From contig NZ_VOSK01000049.1 of assembly GCF_009296175.1 (NCBI RefSeq), positions 1 to 33,019 on the forward strand: a DNA stretch of 33,019 nt. The letters run 5' to 3'. A model generated the notes under the pieces. That model was given only the letters and a program-made list of their open reading frames with translations. It searched no databases and was not told where the DNA came from. The position numbers and the translations under genes were made by a program. Source of the DNA: Microvirga tunisiensis (GTDB taxonomy: Bacteria; Pseudomonadota; Alphaproteobacteria; Rhizobiales; Beijerinckiaceae). The first letter of the stretch is position 1. Every line of letters starts with the position of its first letter. Shown here one piece after another: positions 15,662-23,889 of this stretch.

Positions 15662-18178
15662 ATGCGCAAGGAATATTGGCCTCTCCTGATTGCGGCACTG
15701 GCGCTCGCAGTGCTGCCGTTCGTCCTCGATCCTCTTGGCCTGCCCCTCCGCTCGTCCATCGACGTGGTGCTGTTTGCCATTGCATGTTTAGGCCTCAACG
15801 TTCTGGTCGGCTATACGGGTCTTGTCTCCTTCGGCCACGGCGCATGGTTCGGGCTGGGGGCCTATGCCGCGGCGCTGAGCCAACTCAACTGGTTCCCGGG
15901 TGGCGTCATCCTGCCGGCGCTTTTTGCGATCGTGTTCATCGGCGCGGCATCGTTTCTGCTCGGCGCCCTCATCCTGCGCCGGCGCGGTGTCTATTTTTCT
16001 CTGCTGACGCTTGCCCTGACGGCCATGCTCTTCGCTATCGCGTATCGTTGGACGGCGCTGACAGGGGGTGAAAGCGGCCTTGGCGGAGTGGTGCGAGCCA
16101 ACACGCTCGGCCTCAACCTGGGTTCGGACTGGACGTATTACTGGGTCGTCGCTACCGTCGGTTTGGTGGTCTGCTTCCTGCTGGTGCGCTTTCACAACTC
16201 GCCTATTGGTAGCGTCCTCGTGGCGATCCGCGAAAACGAGCAGCGCGCGCGGTTTCTGGGCTACCCGACTAATCGCTACAAGCTTGTCGGGTTCGTGGTC
16301 TCGGCAACCGTCGTTGGGCTTGCGGGTGTCCTATCCGTGTTCAACCACCGCTTCGCATCGGCCGAGCCTTTGTCGGTGGCTTTCTCGGGTGAACTGATCG
16401 CGATGGTGGTGATCGGCGGGATGCGCAGCTTTCTCGGACCGGCACTCGGCGCCCTCTTCTATATCCTCTTCCGCGAATTCCTGTCGATCTGGACCCCACA
16501 TTGGCTGTTCTATTTTGGCATCCTCTTCGTGGGCTTCATCATGCTTTCGCCGACAGGATTGGTGGGAGTGGCCCAGAGGATCATGGCTCCCTTCCGGCCT
16601 AAAGTGACGGAAGAGGCAGCCATGGCCGGGCGGACGCTCACCGATGAGCCGCTGCCGTCCTTCTTGAGGCCACCGGACCATATGGACGGTGTCATCCTTG
16701 AGGCGCGTGGCATCGCCAAGAGTTTTGGCGCGCTCAAGGCGGTCCAGGGCGTCAACATCGCCGTGCGCGACCGATCGCTCCATGCCCTGATTGGTCCCAA
16801 TGGGGCAGGGAAAACCACGGCCTTCAACCTGATTTCCGGGTTCTATACGCCGGACGAAGGCAACATCCTCCTCAAGGGCCAGTCGATTGCCAGTCTCTCC
16901 CCAGAAGCAATCACCCATGCGGGTATCGGGCGCTCCTTCCAGATCACGAACCTCTTTCCTGCCCTGAGCGTGGAGGAAAACCTGCGGCTGGCGGTGCAGG
17001 CCCGCCATCCACGGCGCTTCGATCCTTGGACGCACGCCCGATTGATCGACCAGATCGAAACGGAAACTTCTGCAGTGGTCCGTTATCTGGGCGTGGCCGG
17101 CATTGAGCACGCCGAGGCGGGTGAACTCTCATATGGCGGACAGCGCCTCCTCGATATGGGACTCGCGCTCGCTACGAAGCCGAGGGTTCTGCTGCTGGAC
17201 GAGCCTCTCGCAGGGCTCGCCGCTGCTGAGCGCCAACGCATCGGCGACATCATCAAGCGCATCTCTTCGGACGTGCCGATGCTGCTTGTGGAGCACGATA
17301 TCGACCGCGTGTTCCAGATCGCGGACGCCATCACAGTGATGAACGAAGGGCAGGTCCTCGTGGACGGAACCGTCGAGGATGCGCGCTTGAGCCCGAGGGT
17401 GCAGGAAATCTATATCGGCTCGGGAGCGGCGACAGTTGCGGCAAAGCCCAGGGAAAGCGCCGTTGAACCCGCCATGCTGCTAACCGCCAGCCACATCAAT
17501 ACCTTCTACGGCAAGAGTCACGTGCTGGTCGATGTGTCATTCGACGTTCACCAGCACGAGATCGTGGCGCTGTTGGGCCGTAACGGGGCAGGAAAGTCGA
17601 CGCTCCTCAAGACCCTGACGGGCATTTCACGACCGGCCTCAGGCTCGATCACCCTCGACGGTCATGAGATTGCAGGACGCCCGTCTCATGAGATTGCCCG
17701 CCTCGGCATCGGCTACGTGCCGCAGGGGCGCGGGCTCTTCGCCGGGATGACCGTGGGCCAGAACCTCGAACTCGGTAGGCTCAAGCGTGAGACCGGGCAT
17801 GGCGTGCGGTGGAATCTCGACAGGATCTTCGAGTACTTTCCCCGTATCCGCGAGCGGATCGACACCCCGGCCGATTTTCTTTCTGGAGGTGAACAGCAGA
17901 TGGTGGCGGTCGCCCGCGCGCTCTCGGGCGACGTGAAGGTGCTCCTCTTGGACGAGCCCTTCGAAGGTCTTGCGCCGACCATTGTCGAGCAGCTCTTCGA
18001 GAGCTTTGACAAGCTTCGGCACGAAGTCTCGATCATCATCGTGGACCACCACCTCGATCTTGCGCTCGCTCTGTCCGATCGGACGGTGGCTCTGGAACGA
18101 GGACGGGTCATTCATAAGGGCCTATCAAAGGATCTGCGCGATGATCTCGCGCTTCGCCGCAAGGTGTTGTGGCTTTAG
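15662..18178 (+). CDS. LivM-LivG-LivF triple-fusion ABC transporter protein
   Basis: One 838-residue chain contains three proteins that are normally separate. Residues 1-315 are a LivM permease with about eight membrane segments (VGYTGLVSFGHGAWFGLGAY at 49-68). Residues 345-585 are a LivG-type ATPase: Walker A GPNGAGKTT at 378-386, signature LSYGGQ at 489-494, Walker B VLLLDEP at 509-515. Residues 606-838 are a LivF-type ATPase: Walker A GRNGAGKST at 639-647, signature LSGGEQ at 740-745, Walker B VLLLDEP at 760-766. Short linkers join them (about 315-345 and 585-606), and no internal stop is present. With LivH and the binding protein it forms a full importer. The first ATPase signature differs from the usual LSYGQQ. 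Confidence 0.95.
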   Translation: MRKEYWPLLIAALALAVLPFVLDPLGLPLRSSIDVVLFAIACLGLNVLVGYTGLVSFGHGAWFGLGAYAAALSQLNWFPGGVILPALFAIVFIGAASFLLGALILRRRGVYFSLLTLALTAMLFAIAYRWTALTGGESGLGGVVRANTLGLNLGSDWTYYWVVATVGLVVCFLLVRFHNSPIGSVLVAIRENEQRARFLGYPTNRYKLVGFVVSATVVGLAGVLSVFNHRFASAEPLSVAFSGELIAMVVIGGMRSFLGPALGALFYILFREFLSIWTPHWLFYFGILFVGFIMLSPTGLVGVAQRIMAPFRPKVTEEAAMAGRTLTDEPLPSFLRPPDHMDGVILEARGIAKSFGALKAVQGVNIAVRDRSLHALIGPNGAGKTTAFNLISGFYTPDEGNILLKGQSIASLSPEAITHAGIGRSFQITNLFPALSVEENLRLAVQARHPRRFDPWTHARLIDQIETETSAVVRYLGVAGIEHAEAGELSYGGQRLLDMGLALATKPRVLLLDEPLAGLAAAERQRIGDIIKRISSDVPMLLVEHDIDRVFQIADAITVMNEGQVLVDGTVEDARLSPRVQEIYIGSGAATVAAKPRESAVEPAMLLTASHINTFYGKSHVLVDVSFDVHQHEIVALLGRNGAGKSTLLKTLTGISRPASGSITLDGHEIAGRPSHEIARLGIGYVPQGRGLFAGMTVGQNLELGRLKRETGHGVRWNLDRIFEYFPRIRERIDTPADFLSGGEQQMVAVARALSGDVKVLLLDEPFEGLAPTIVEQLFESFDKLRHEVSIIIVDHHLDLALALSDRTVALERGRVIHKGLSKDLRDDLALRRKVLWL

Positions 18179-18198
18179 GTCAAGAAGGGGAGGCTTGA

Positions 18199-19131
18199 AT
18201 GGCAAGTGTTGCGATCATTGGCGCCGGGCTGATTGGCCGATCCTGGGCGATCGTGTTCGCCCGGGCGGGCTGGCAGGTACGTGTCACGGACCCGGAGCCC
18301 CGAGCTCTTGAGAGCGCGCCCCCCCTCATCCGCGAGGGGCTTGAAGAACTGGCTGTCCACGGCCTTATAGCGGACCCGGCGCTCGCGATGGAGCGTGTCG
18401 CGTTTGTACACTCCCTTGCGGATGCGGTCAGCGGCGTGGACATCGTTCAGGAGAATGGTCCCGAAAGCGTTAGTACGAAGCTTGCGATTTTTGCTGAACT
18501 CGACCGGCTGTGCCCAGATCACGCTATTCTGGCCTCGTCGACCTCGGCGATCGTCGCATCGCGGTTTACGGAATCGCTGCCTGGTCGCGCCCGCTGTCTG
18601 GTCGCGCATCCGGTCAATCCTCCTCATCTGGTGCCGCTCGTCGAACTCTGCGGCGCTCCCTGGTCCGAGCCCGAAATTATCGAGCGGGCCCGCAGAATCT
18701 ACGAGAGCATCGAGCAGGTTCCGATCATTGTGAACCGAGAGGTCGAGGGCTTCGTTCTCAACCGTTTGCAGGGCGCGCTTCTGGCTGAGGCCTTCCGACT
18801 GGCCGGCGAGGGCGTGGTCAGTCCCCAGGATCTCGATAAGACCTTGAAGGACGGCCTTGGCCTGCGCTGGTCTTTTATCGGCCCGTTCGAGACCATCGAG
18901 CTCAACGCGCCTGGCGGTATCGCCGATTACTGCAAACGCTATACCGGATTCTACCGCAGCCTCAGTGCAGACCCAGCGAGGCCCGATGTCTGGGATGAGG
19001 GCAACGTGAGCCGCATCCTGGAAGCCTGGGGTGGAGCGCCCAGCGCAGACACGCTCGCGTGCCGTTCCGTTTGGCGGGACAAGCGCTTGGCTGCCCTGAG
19101 GGCGCACAAGAAATCCCAACCCGAAGCCTGA
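18199..19131 (+). CDS. Lambda-crystallin/3-hydroxyacyl-CoA dehydrogenase-family oxidoreductase
   Basis: This 310-residue NAD-dependent dehydrogenase has GAGLIG (residues 8-13) in its N-terminal Rossmann fold, with D31 as the NAD-selecting acid. The catalytic region is AHPVNPP with H137 and N140. The remainder (EVEGFVLNRLQGALLAEAFR, then DGLGLRWSFIGPFETIELNA) strongly resembles lambda-crystallin/L-gulonate 3-dehydrogenase. It is also related to carnitine 3-dehydrogenase. Such enzymes turn a 3-hydroxy acid into a 3-keto acid. The next gene, a beta-keto acid cleavage enzyme, would consume that product. The gene lies 20 bp after the transporter gene, so it is operon-encoded. Confidence 0.88.
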   Translation: MASVAIIGAGLIGRSWAIVFARAGWQVRVTDPEPRALESAPPLIREGLEELAVHGLIADPALAMERVAFVHSLADAVSGVDIVQENGPESVSTKLAIFAELDRLCPDHAILASSTSAIVASRFTESLPGRARCLVAHPVNPPHLVPLVELCGAPWSEPEIIERARRIYESIEQVPIIVNREVEGFVLNRLQGALLAEAFRLAGEGVVSPQDLDKTLKDGLGLRWSFIGPFETIELNAPGGIADYCKRYTGFYRSLSADPARPDVWDEGNVSRILEAWGGAPSADTLACRSVWRDKRLAALRAHKKSQPEA

Positions 19132-19151
19132 TTTTACGAGAGAATGAGTCC

Positions 19152-20078
19152 ATGGCCCGCAAAGTCATCATTACCTGCGCCGTCACAGGTGCGATCCATA
19201 CGCCGTCGATGTCCCCCCACCTGCCGATCACCCCTGAGGAAATTGCCGAAGCAGCTATCGGCGCAGCCGAGGCCGGCGCGGCAATTGTGCATCTGCATGC
19301 GCGGGACCCGCAAAACGGCAAGCCAGATCAGTCCCCCGAAGCGTTCGCGCCTTTCCTGCAGGTCATTAAGCAACGGTCGAACTGCGTCATCAACATCACG
19401 ACGGGCGGCGCGCCCACCATGCTGGTCGAGGAGCGCGTCAGGCCGGCGGCCCATTACAAGCCAGAGGTCGCCTCGCTGAACATGGGGTCGATGAATTTTG
19501 GCCTCTACCCTATGCTGAACCGCTTCAGGGACTTCAAGTATGATTGGGAACTCCCCTACCTCGAAGGCTCCAGGGACCGGATCTTCCGCAACACCTTCGC
19601 GGATATCGAGTACATCCTAACCACCTGCTCGGAGAACGGCACACGGTTCGAGATCGAATGCTATGATATCGGGCATCTTTATACTCTCGCCCACTTCGTG
19701 GATCGCGGCATCATCAAGCCACCTCTTTTCGTTCAGAGCGTTTTTGGTCTTCTCGGCGGCATTGGGCCTCACCCGGAGGATGTCGCGCACATGAAGCGCA
19801 CAGCCGACCGGCTGTTTGGGGATAATTATCAATGGTCGGTGCTCGGCGCGGGTAGAAGCCAGCTCGCAATCGCCGCCCAGGCGGCCTCCATGGGCGGCAA
19901 CGTCCGGGTTGGGCTTGAGGACTCCCTCTGGATCGGGCCCGGCAAGCTTGCGGAATCCAATGCTCAGCAGGTTAGGCTGGCGCGCCAGATCATCGAGGGG
20001 CTCGGCTTAGAAATCGCCACTCCTGATGATGCCCGTGAGATGCTGACACTAAAAGGCGGCGACCGGGTCAACTTCTAG
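19152..20078 (+). CDS. Beta-keto acid cleavage enzyme (BKACE, DUF849)
   Basis: This 308-residue enzyme is of the BKACE family, which cleaves a beta-keto acid with acetyl-CoA to give acetoacetate and a shortened acyl-CoA. The zinc-binding HLH of VHLHARDP is at residues 47-49. The GLEDSLWIGPG segment, near residue 260, supplies the Glu zinc ligand by family precedent. Characterised members act on 3-keto-5-aminohexanoate, dehydrocarnitine and others, so the substrate cannot be assigned by family alone. The neighbours (importer and lambda-crystallin-like dehydrogenase) imply that the keto acid is made from an imported 3-hydroxy acid. The start at 19152 follows GAGAGAATGAG. Confidence 0.9.
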   Translation: MARKVIITCAVTGAIHTPSMSPHLPITPEEIAEAAIGAAEAGAAIVHLHARDPQNGKPDQSPEAFAPFLQVIKQRSNCVINITTGGAPTMLVEERVRPAAHYKPEVASLNMGSMNFGLYPMLNRFRDFKYDWELPYLEGSRDRIFRNTFADIEYILTTCSENGTRFEIECYDIGHLYTLAHFVDRGIIKPPLFVQSVFGLLGGIGPHPEDVAHMKRTADRLFGDNYQWSVLGAGRSQLAIAAQAASMGGNVRVGLEDSLWIGPGKLAESNAQQVRLARQIIEGLGLEIATPDDAREMLTLKGGDRVNF

Positions 20079-20464
20079 GATATTTAGACGAGGTTGTGTA
20101 TTCGCAGGCCCTTAATCACGTCCTTTATTGAGTTTCCTCGACGATGCCATTGCCGCTCAACCAACGGTCGCGAACAGAAAGTCGGTATTGCAATCCGGCC
20201 GCTTGTTCAGGCACTGCCAAGTTAACGCGACAGAAATTACGCTGAACTATGGTTTTGACAAGAAGTCTTGCGGCATCGGGACGTTCGACCTAAACGAGCT
20301 TGACACTTCAGCGCACCTATTCCGCCATCGCATCTTAACGGTTCAACTACCATGATAGATCTATTCTGAGGCACACAGGCGCCACTCTCGGGAGCGCCAC
20401 AAGCTGACCGTTCTGATCCAGACGGTTGTCCTCCAGCCATGGTCTTACTGCTCCAGGAGCTTCG
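20079..20464. other. Intergenic stretch with no convincing gene
   Basis: This is the spacer between the BKACE operon and the next small gene. An open frame at 20128-20355 has no clear ribosome site, no domain and an odd composition, so it is not called. No strong terminator hairpin was seen. Confidence 0.5.
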
Positions 20465-20938
20465 ATGTTTCAGGCCTTCACGCGAACTCTCCTGCGCCGG
20501 TACCAAGCCGCCGCCATGGTCTTGGTAGTGGGCACTGTCGCGGGATGGAGCCTGTTTTCTGGATCACGCGGGTTGACCGTGGAAGCTGAGCGTCAGTCAT
20601 CGGCACCGGCGGCCGCATTTCCAGCAGGTCAGAGGCCAACACTGCCCGAACGGGACAAAGCCCAGAGCTTAGTCACCAAAGTTCCAGATTCCAGCATGTC
20701 GTCGGATTTTGCTCAGAATGAGATCGCTCGCCTTGCCCAAGAGAAGGTCTTGGTTCAGCCAACGCCAGTCACAGCTCGCGCTCCGCTTCGAGCCGTCTCA
20801 TCTGCAGGTCGTCAGCCGCAGACTGGAGTTCTCAAAGCTGGCTTGGTTGCGCGTAAACCGCCAACTCCGCCACAGGCGCCGGCCCGCCGTGTCCGCGTGG
20901 CACAGACAGAGGCTGCGCCCCGCGAAAGCAAGCGCTGA
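20465..20938 (+). CDS. Hypothetical membrane-anchored, Ala/Pro-rich protein
   Basis: This 157-residue protein is of unknown function. A basic N-terminus (MFQAFTRTLLRRY) is followed by one hydrophobic segment (about residues 14-32, AAAMVLVVGTVAGWSLFSG). That suggests a single-pass inner-membrane protein with the remainder in the periplasm. The remainder is rich in Ala, Pro, Gln and Arg and looks disordered. The start at 20465 is supported by CAGGAG upstream; a longer frame begins at 20426. No family was recognised. Confidence 0.65.
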   Translation: MFQAFTRTLLRRYQAAAMVLVVGTVAGWSLFSGSRGLTVEAERQSSAPAAAFPAGQRPTLPERDKAQSLVTKVPDSSMSSDFAQNEIARLAQEKVLVQPTPVTARAPLRAVSSAGRQPQTGVLKAGLVARKPPTPPQAPARRVRVAQTEAAPRESKR

Positions 20939-21055
20939 GTAAAGGCGAATGGCTAAACCAAAGCAGACGGCTCCTGTCGAATGCCGGTCATGGTGGCGGT
21001 GTCTGACTGATTGATCGCCCCTTCCATCACCCCTCCAGAGCGCCCTTGACAATCT

Positions 21056-21271
21056 TTAGTTCAGATGCGCCAGCGACATCACAGCTGACAGGACGCTGAT
21101 GTCGAGAAGAAGGTGAAAGCCTGCCTTGCAGATCATCCAGGACGTCGAATGTCCTTCTGCGAAGAATGCCTCGGCCTCGGACCGGATCCGCTTTGCCTCG
21201 GCTCGGGTTTTCCCTCGAAACTGCATGATCCATGTTCCTAATACAGCCTGATATCGCTCCTCGTGCTTCAT
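21056..21271 (-). CDS. Small hypothetical protein (71 aa)
   Basis: A charged first half (MKHEERYQAVLGTWIMQFRG, then KTRAEAKRIRSEAEAFFAEG) is followed by a hydrophobic tail (LLLDISVLSAVMSLAHL) that could be a membrane helix. A CGGGA sequence lies five bases upstream of the ATG. The composition is protein-like, but no family is recognised. Confidence 0.5.
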   Translation of the reverse strand: MKHEERYQAVLGTWIMQFRGKTRAEAKRIRSEAEAFFAEGHSTSWMICKAGFHLLLDISVLSAVMSLAHLN

Positions 21272-21386
21272 GATATCCCGATTGCAGCAGACTAAGCTGT
21301 GATGTGGTTCACATTTCGCAGAAGACTGGTTGAAATTTAGCTAGCTGGCGCAAGCCGCCCTTGTGCCGCACGCATTGATCGTCTTG

Positions 21387-21406
21387 TCTGTGCTGATCAT
21401 CACAGA
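21387..21406. promoter_or_regulatory. 20-bp palindrome resembling the TetR operator
   Basis: TCTGTGCTGATCATCACAGA is an inverted repeat in which 9 of 10 base pairs match. Its left half (TCTGTGCTGATCAT) is identical to the first operator candidate in front of tetR at 5681-5696. It lies 116 bp upstream of the leftward small gene ending at 21056 and 147 bp upstream of the secreted small protein at 21553, so it could serve either. Whether the TetR protein or another regulator binds is inference. Confidence 0.5.
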
Positions 21407-21552
21407 AATCCTTCTGCATCAAGAATATCATCAACAAATACTGGCGCAGTGAAACCCAATGCAGACACGTGTGCCAGCGTACCGACATCGGCAGGCATAA
21501 AGCCGAGGTTGATGTCGGTCCTTGTCCTTGATTGCGGCAAAGGAGGCCTCTC

Positions 21553-21816
21553 ATGAAAAGCTCACCGATCCTTGCTCTTACGCTTGGCGTGGCACTAACT
21601 CCTGCGGCTGCCTTTGCAGATCGTGGCAGTACCGACACTTTCGTCCCTCAATTCACCGAGATGTCCTACGAGATGATGCGCGATGGTCACATTCAGCGGC
21701 TCATGGAGGAAGGACGTGCCAACAAGGCGGCGTTCGAGGCACTCAAGCAACAGGAATTGCAGCAACGGTCGTTGCAACAACCCACATACACAGGGTCTGT
21801 GCGGCGTCCACGCTGA
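21553..21816 (+). CDS. Small secreted hypothetical protein
   Basis: This 87-residue protein has a clear signal peptide (MKSSPILALTLGVALTPAAAFA, cleaved before DRG). The mature part is short and Gln/Glu/Arg-rich (RLMEEGRANKAAFEALKQQE, then QQRSLQQPTYTG). A strong AAAGGAGG site sits 7 nt before the ATG at 21553; the longer frame from 21532 is less likely. No family was recognised. A periplasmic location is inferred. Confidence 0.72.
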   Translation: MKSSPILALTLGVALTPAAAFADRGSTDTFVPQFTEMSYEMMRDGHIQRLMEEGRANKAAFEALKQQELQQRSLQQPTYTGSVRRPR

Positions 21817-21867
21817 TCGCCATCTGAAAGCCCGTTGGGACGAGTTTGCGCCAGCGCCGGATGCTTT

Positions 21868-22083
21868 TTAAGCCTTGATCATCCTGGTAACAGCGGCTGC
21901 CGCATAGGGCTTGCCAGTGCCTGTCATGAAGCCGGTACTGGCCAATTCATCCGCAATCTCCCGCAGGGTGCGCTTGCGGCCTTGGATCTTGTGGGAAGGC
22001 TTCAGGATCTTGGCTTTCTCGGATCGGCAGAAGTCAATCGCTGCCTCTAGGAAAGCCTGCCGGGCTTGTGAGTGTTGGCTCAC
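21868..22083 (-). CDS. Small DNA-binding-like protein (recombinase HTH-like)
   Basis: This 71-residue protein contains TLREIADELASTGFMTGTGK followed by PYAAAAVTRMI. This resembles the helix-turn-helix found in serine recombinases and related regulators (LREIAxELNxxG...AxVxRIL). Only this segment is present, without the catalytic domain. The start is a GTG at 22083 with no obvious ribosome site. It could be a small standalone DNA-binding protein or a remnant of a resolvase. Confidence 0.5.
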   Translation of the reverse strand: MSQHSQARQAFLEAAIDFCRSEKAKILKPSHKIQGRKRTLREIADELASTGFMTGTGKPYAAAAVTRMIKA

Positions 22084-22166
22084 AGCGCGGAGCCGGTGTC
22101 AGCCAGGGCGAACGGAGCACGTGACGGAGCTGCCCTGGCCTGTTCAAGCAACGGCGATTTCGAGCC

Positions 22167-22373
22167 TTACGCGATGGCGTCGACGGGAATGATGCGGCCG
22201 CTTTCCGCCGTCGTGAAGGGTGCTGGCCTCCGAGCAGGAGGTACATCCTCAAGCAGCTCCGCTGTCCAGGTGTAAGGCTGGTATGAACTGTTGCGCACCA
22301 CACTGCCCACAACCTCTCCATGCAGGAATAGATCATAGGCCCTGGGCGCGAGTTGGATCAGGCCGTAGGTCAT
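22167..22373 (-). CDS. Small hypothetical protein (68 aa)
   Basis: MTYGLIQLAPRAYDLFLHGE followed by VVGSVVRNSSYQPYTWTAEL reads like a small beta-rich single domain of a kind I have seen annotated as hypothetical in related bacteria. It has an ATG start at 22373 and no strong ribosome site. No function can be stated. Confidence 0.5.
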   Translation of the reverse strand: MTYGLIQLAPRAYDLFLHGEVVGSVVRNSSYQPYTWTAELLEDVPPARRPAPFTTAESGRIIPVDAIA

Positions 22374-22566
22374 CCCGAGTTCTTATCAGGGACCAGCTGT
22401 CGATCAATCCACTCGTGGCCTAAACGAGGACAGCCTCACGATCCGAAGCCATGGTTAGGGTCGGGCGCTGTTTGGTTATCGCCACCAAAGCCATCCATTC
22501 CGAGCCACTTGGGCCAAGGCGGATCTGATAGCCGCGGTGCTCCAGGACTTCAGCCGCTTTGGCGGA

Positions 22567-23004
22567 TCAGAAGCGTGCGCAGGTCGCGGTACGCTCGCGC
22601 AGGACGGCCTCCTGGTCAAAGCGCTGTTGGTACTCGGCCATGACCTCTGAGATCTTCCCTCGTGCCGTGGGGTCACCGGCATGGAGTATGGTCACGACTT
22701 GGGACGCTTCTTGCTCGATGTGGCCGCTTGCATTCCGCCATTGCCCGGTTGCCTTCACCACCGTTAGCCCATCCGGAAAGCGTGGCGTGATGACTTCATT
22801 CAGGAACTGCCGCCACTCGGCCTCGCGGACTCTTCCCCCGTTGGGGCGGTTATGGCCAAAGTAGAGCGTGTCGCGAACCATCGACTGATCGCCCGCCTCG
22901 CAACTGGAAATGCTCGATTGAACAGGAATACCCGATGTGGCACAGCCCGCTACCGCCGGAACCAGCAAGGCCAGCATCAGGCAAGAGGAGACGGCCCTGC
23001 TCAT
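22567..23004 (-). CDS. DUF3574 lipoprotein
   Basis: This 145-residue protein has a lipoprotein signal ending in VAGC (lipobox, Cys at residue 20). A DUF3574 domain follows: VRDTLYFGHNRPNGGRVREA, then RFPDGLTVVKATGQWRN and VVTILHAGDP. It should be anchored to the outer or inner membrane; its function is unknown. The ATG at 23004 has GAGGGA upstream; a GTG at 23019 is an alternative. Confidence 0.8.
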   Translation of the reverse strand: MSRAVSSCLMLALLVPAVAGCATSGIPVQSSISSCEAGDQSMVRDTLYFGHNRPNGGRVREAEWRQFLNEVITPRFPDGLTVVKATGQWRNASGHIEQEASQVVTILHAGDPTARGKISEVMAEYQQRFDQEAVLRERTATCARF

Positions 23005-23180
23005 GTATCCGTCCCTCACTTGTTAGCGGCCTTCAGTAGGGCCGCGTTGATCCGCTTCCTTCTTACCTGTCTTCACTATGAACCTCTCTCAACACTCTCG
23101 CCGACATAGCCTGGGTAAGGAATTCTGCATAGGTGCAACAGGACTCCCACCCTTCGGTTAGCCTGACAGTATCTTTCAGT

Positions 23181-23889
23181 TTATTCCGCATTCACATGTC
23201 GCAGGAGCTTGAGGGCCCCAAGCAGCAAGGGGTTGTTACCTGCAATGAGGACCTGTGGAACCGGCTTGGATTTGCTCAAGTGAACGCCCAGTGCCTCATA
23301 TGCGGCTTCACTATCATTGTCGCATTCAATCACATCGACACGTGCGTTATGAAGACGGGCAGCGTCACGTATCCCACGCTCGCGGTCAAACCGGGTAGAC
23401 CATTTGGTCGGGTACACAAGGAAGGTCCAATCCTTGTATCCATGTTCGGCGAGATGTTGCCCAACGAGCAGACTGGCGTTGTAGTTGTCGGTTGTCACGC
23501 TCGGAAAGTTCGCCGCATTGGCAGGGGGAGAGGAATCCACGAACACGACGGGAATATCCCAGTTGGCAAAGAGCTTCGTGTTTTCCGGCTTCAGAGTCAG
23601 TGTCGAAATAACCCCAGCTGTACGGGATTCGATCAACCTGCGAACGATTCGATCCTCGAGGAGTGACTCGTATACGCCGTCTACCGCGACATCTGCGACC
23701 ACGACCGTCCAATTGGCTGGCTTGAGAGCGTGCTGGATGCCTGCCATGAGATCGAGATAGTAGGAGTTCGACGTGCTGGCCGTGATCACGGCCACCGACT
23801 CTCGACTGGCTTTTCTTAGTTGCTGCGCAGCCCGGTTCGGAATGTACCCGAGCTCGCCTGCGGCTTTCAGGTGTATCGCCCGCGGTTTT
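23181..23889 (-). pseudogene. LacI-family regulator lacking its DNA-binding start
   Basis: The remaining codons encode a LacI-type effector domain: the hinge ELGYIPNRAAQQLRK, then VAVITASTSNSYYLDLMAGI and VVFVDSSPPANAANFPSVTT. The helix-turn-helix that should precede the hinge is missing. It is cut exactly where the IS3-type element starts (boundary at 23890). The first residues of the present frame are read out of the IS end. It also stops early (HVNAE, about 238 residues compared with about 340 usual), so the C-terminus is incomplete too. It can no longer act as a normal DNA-binding repressor. Confidence 0.8.

Noticed and set aside
20128..20355. Open frame of 75 codons in the spacer after BKACE
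   Set aside because: It has no ribosome site, domain or plausible neighbour, and its composition is unlike the adjoining genes.
23133..23666. Rightward open frame of 177 codons opposite the LacI gene
   Set aside because: It is the complementary frame of the recognisable LacI effector domain and has no family similarity of its own.
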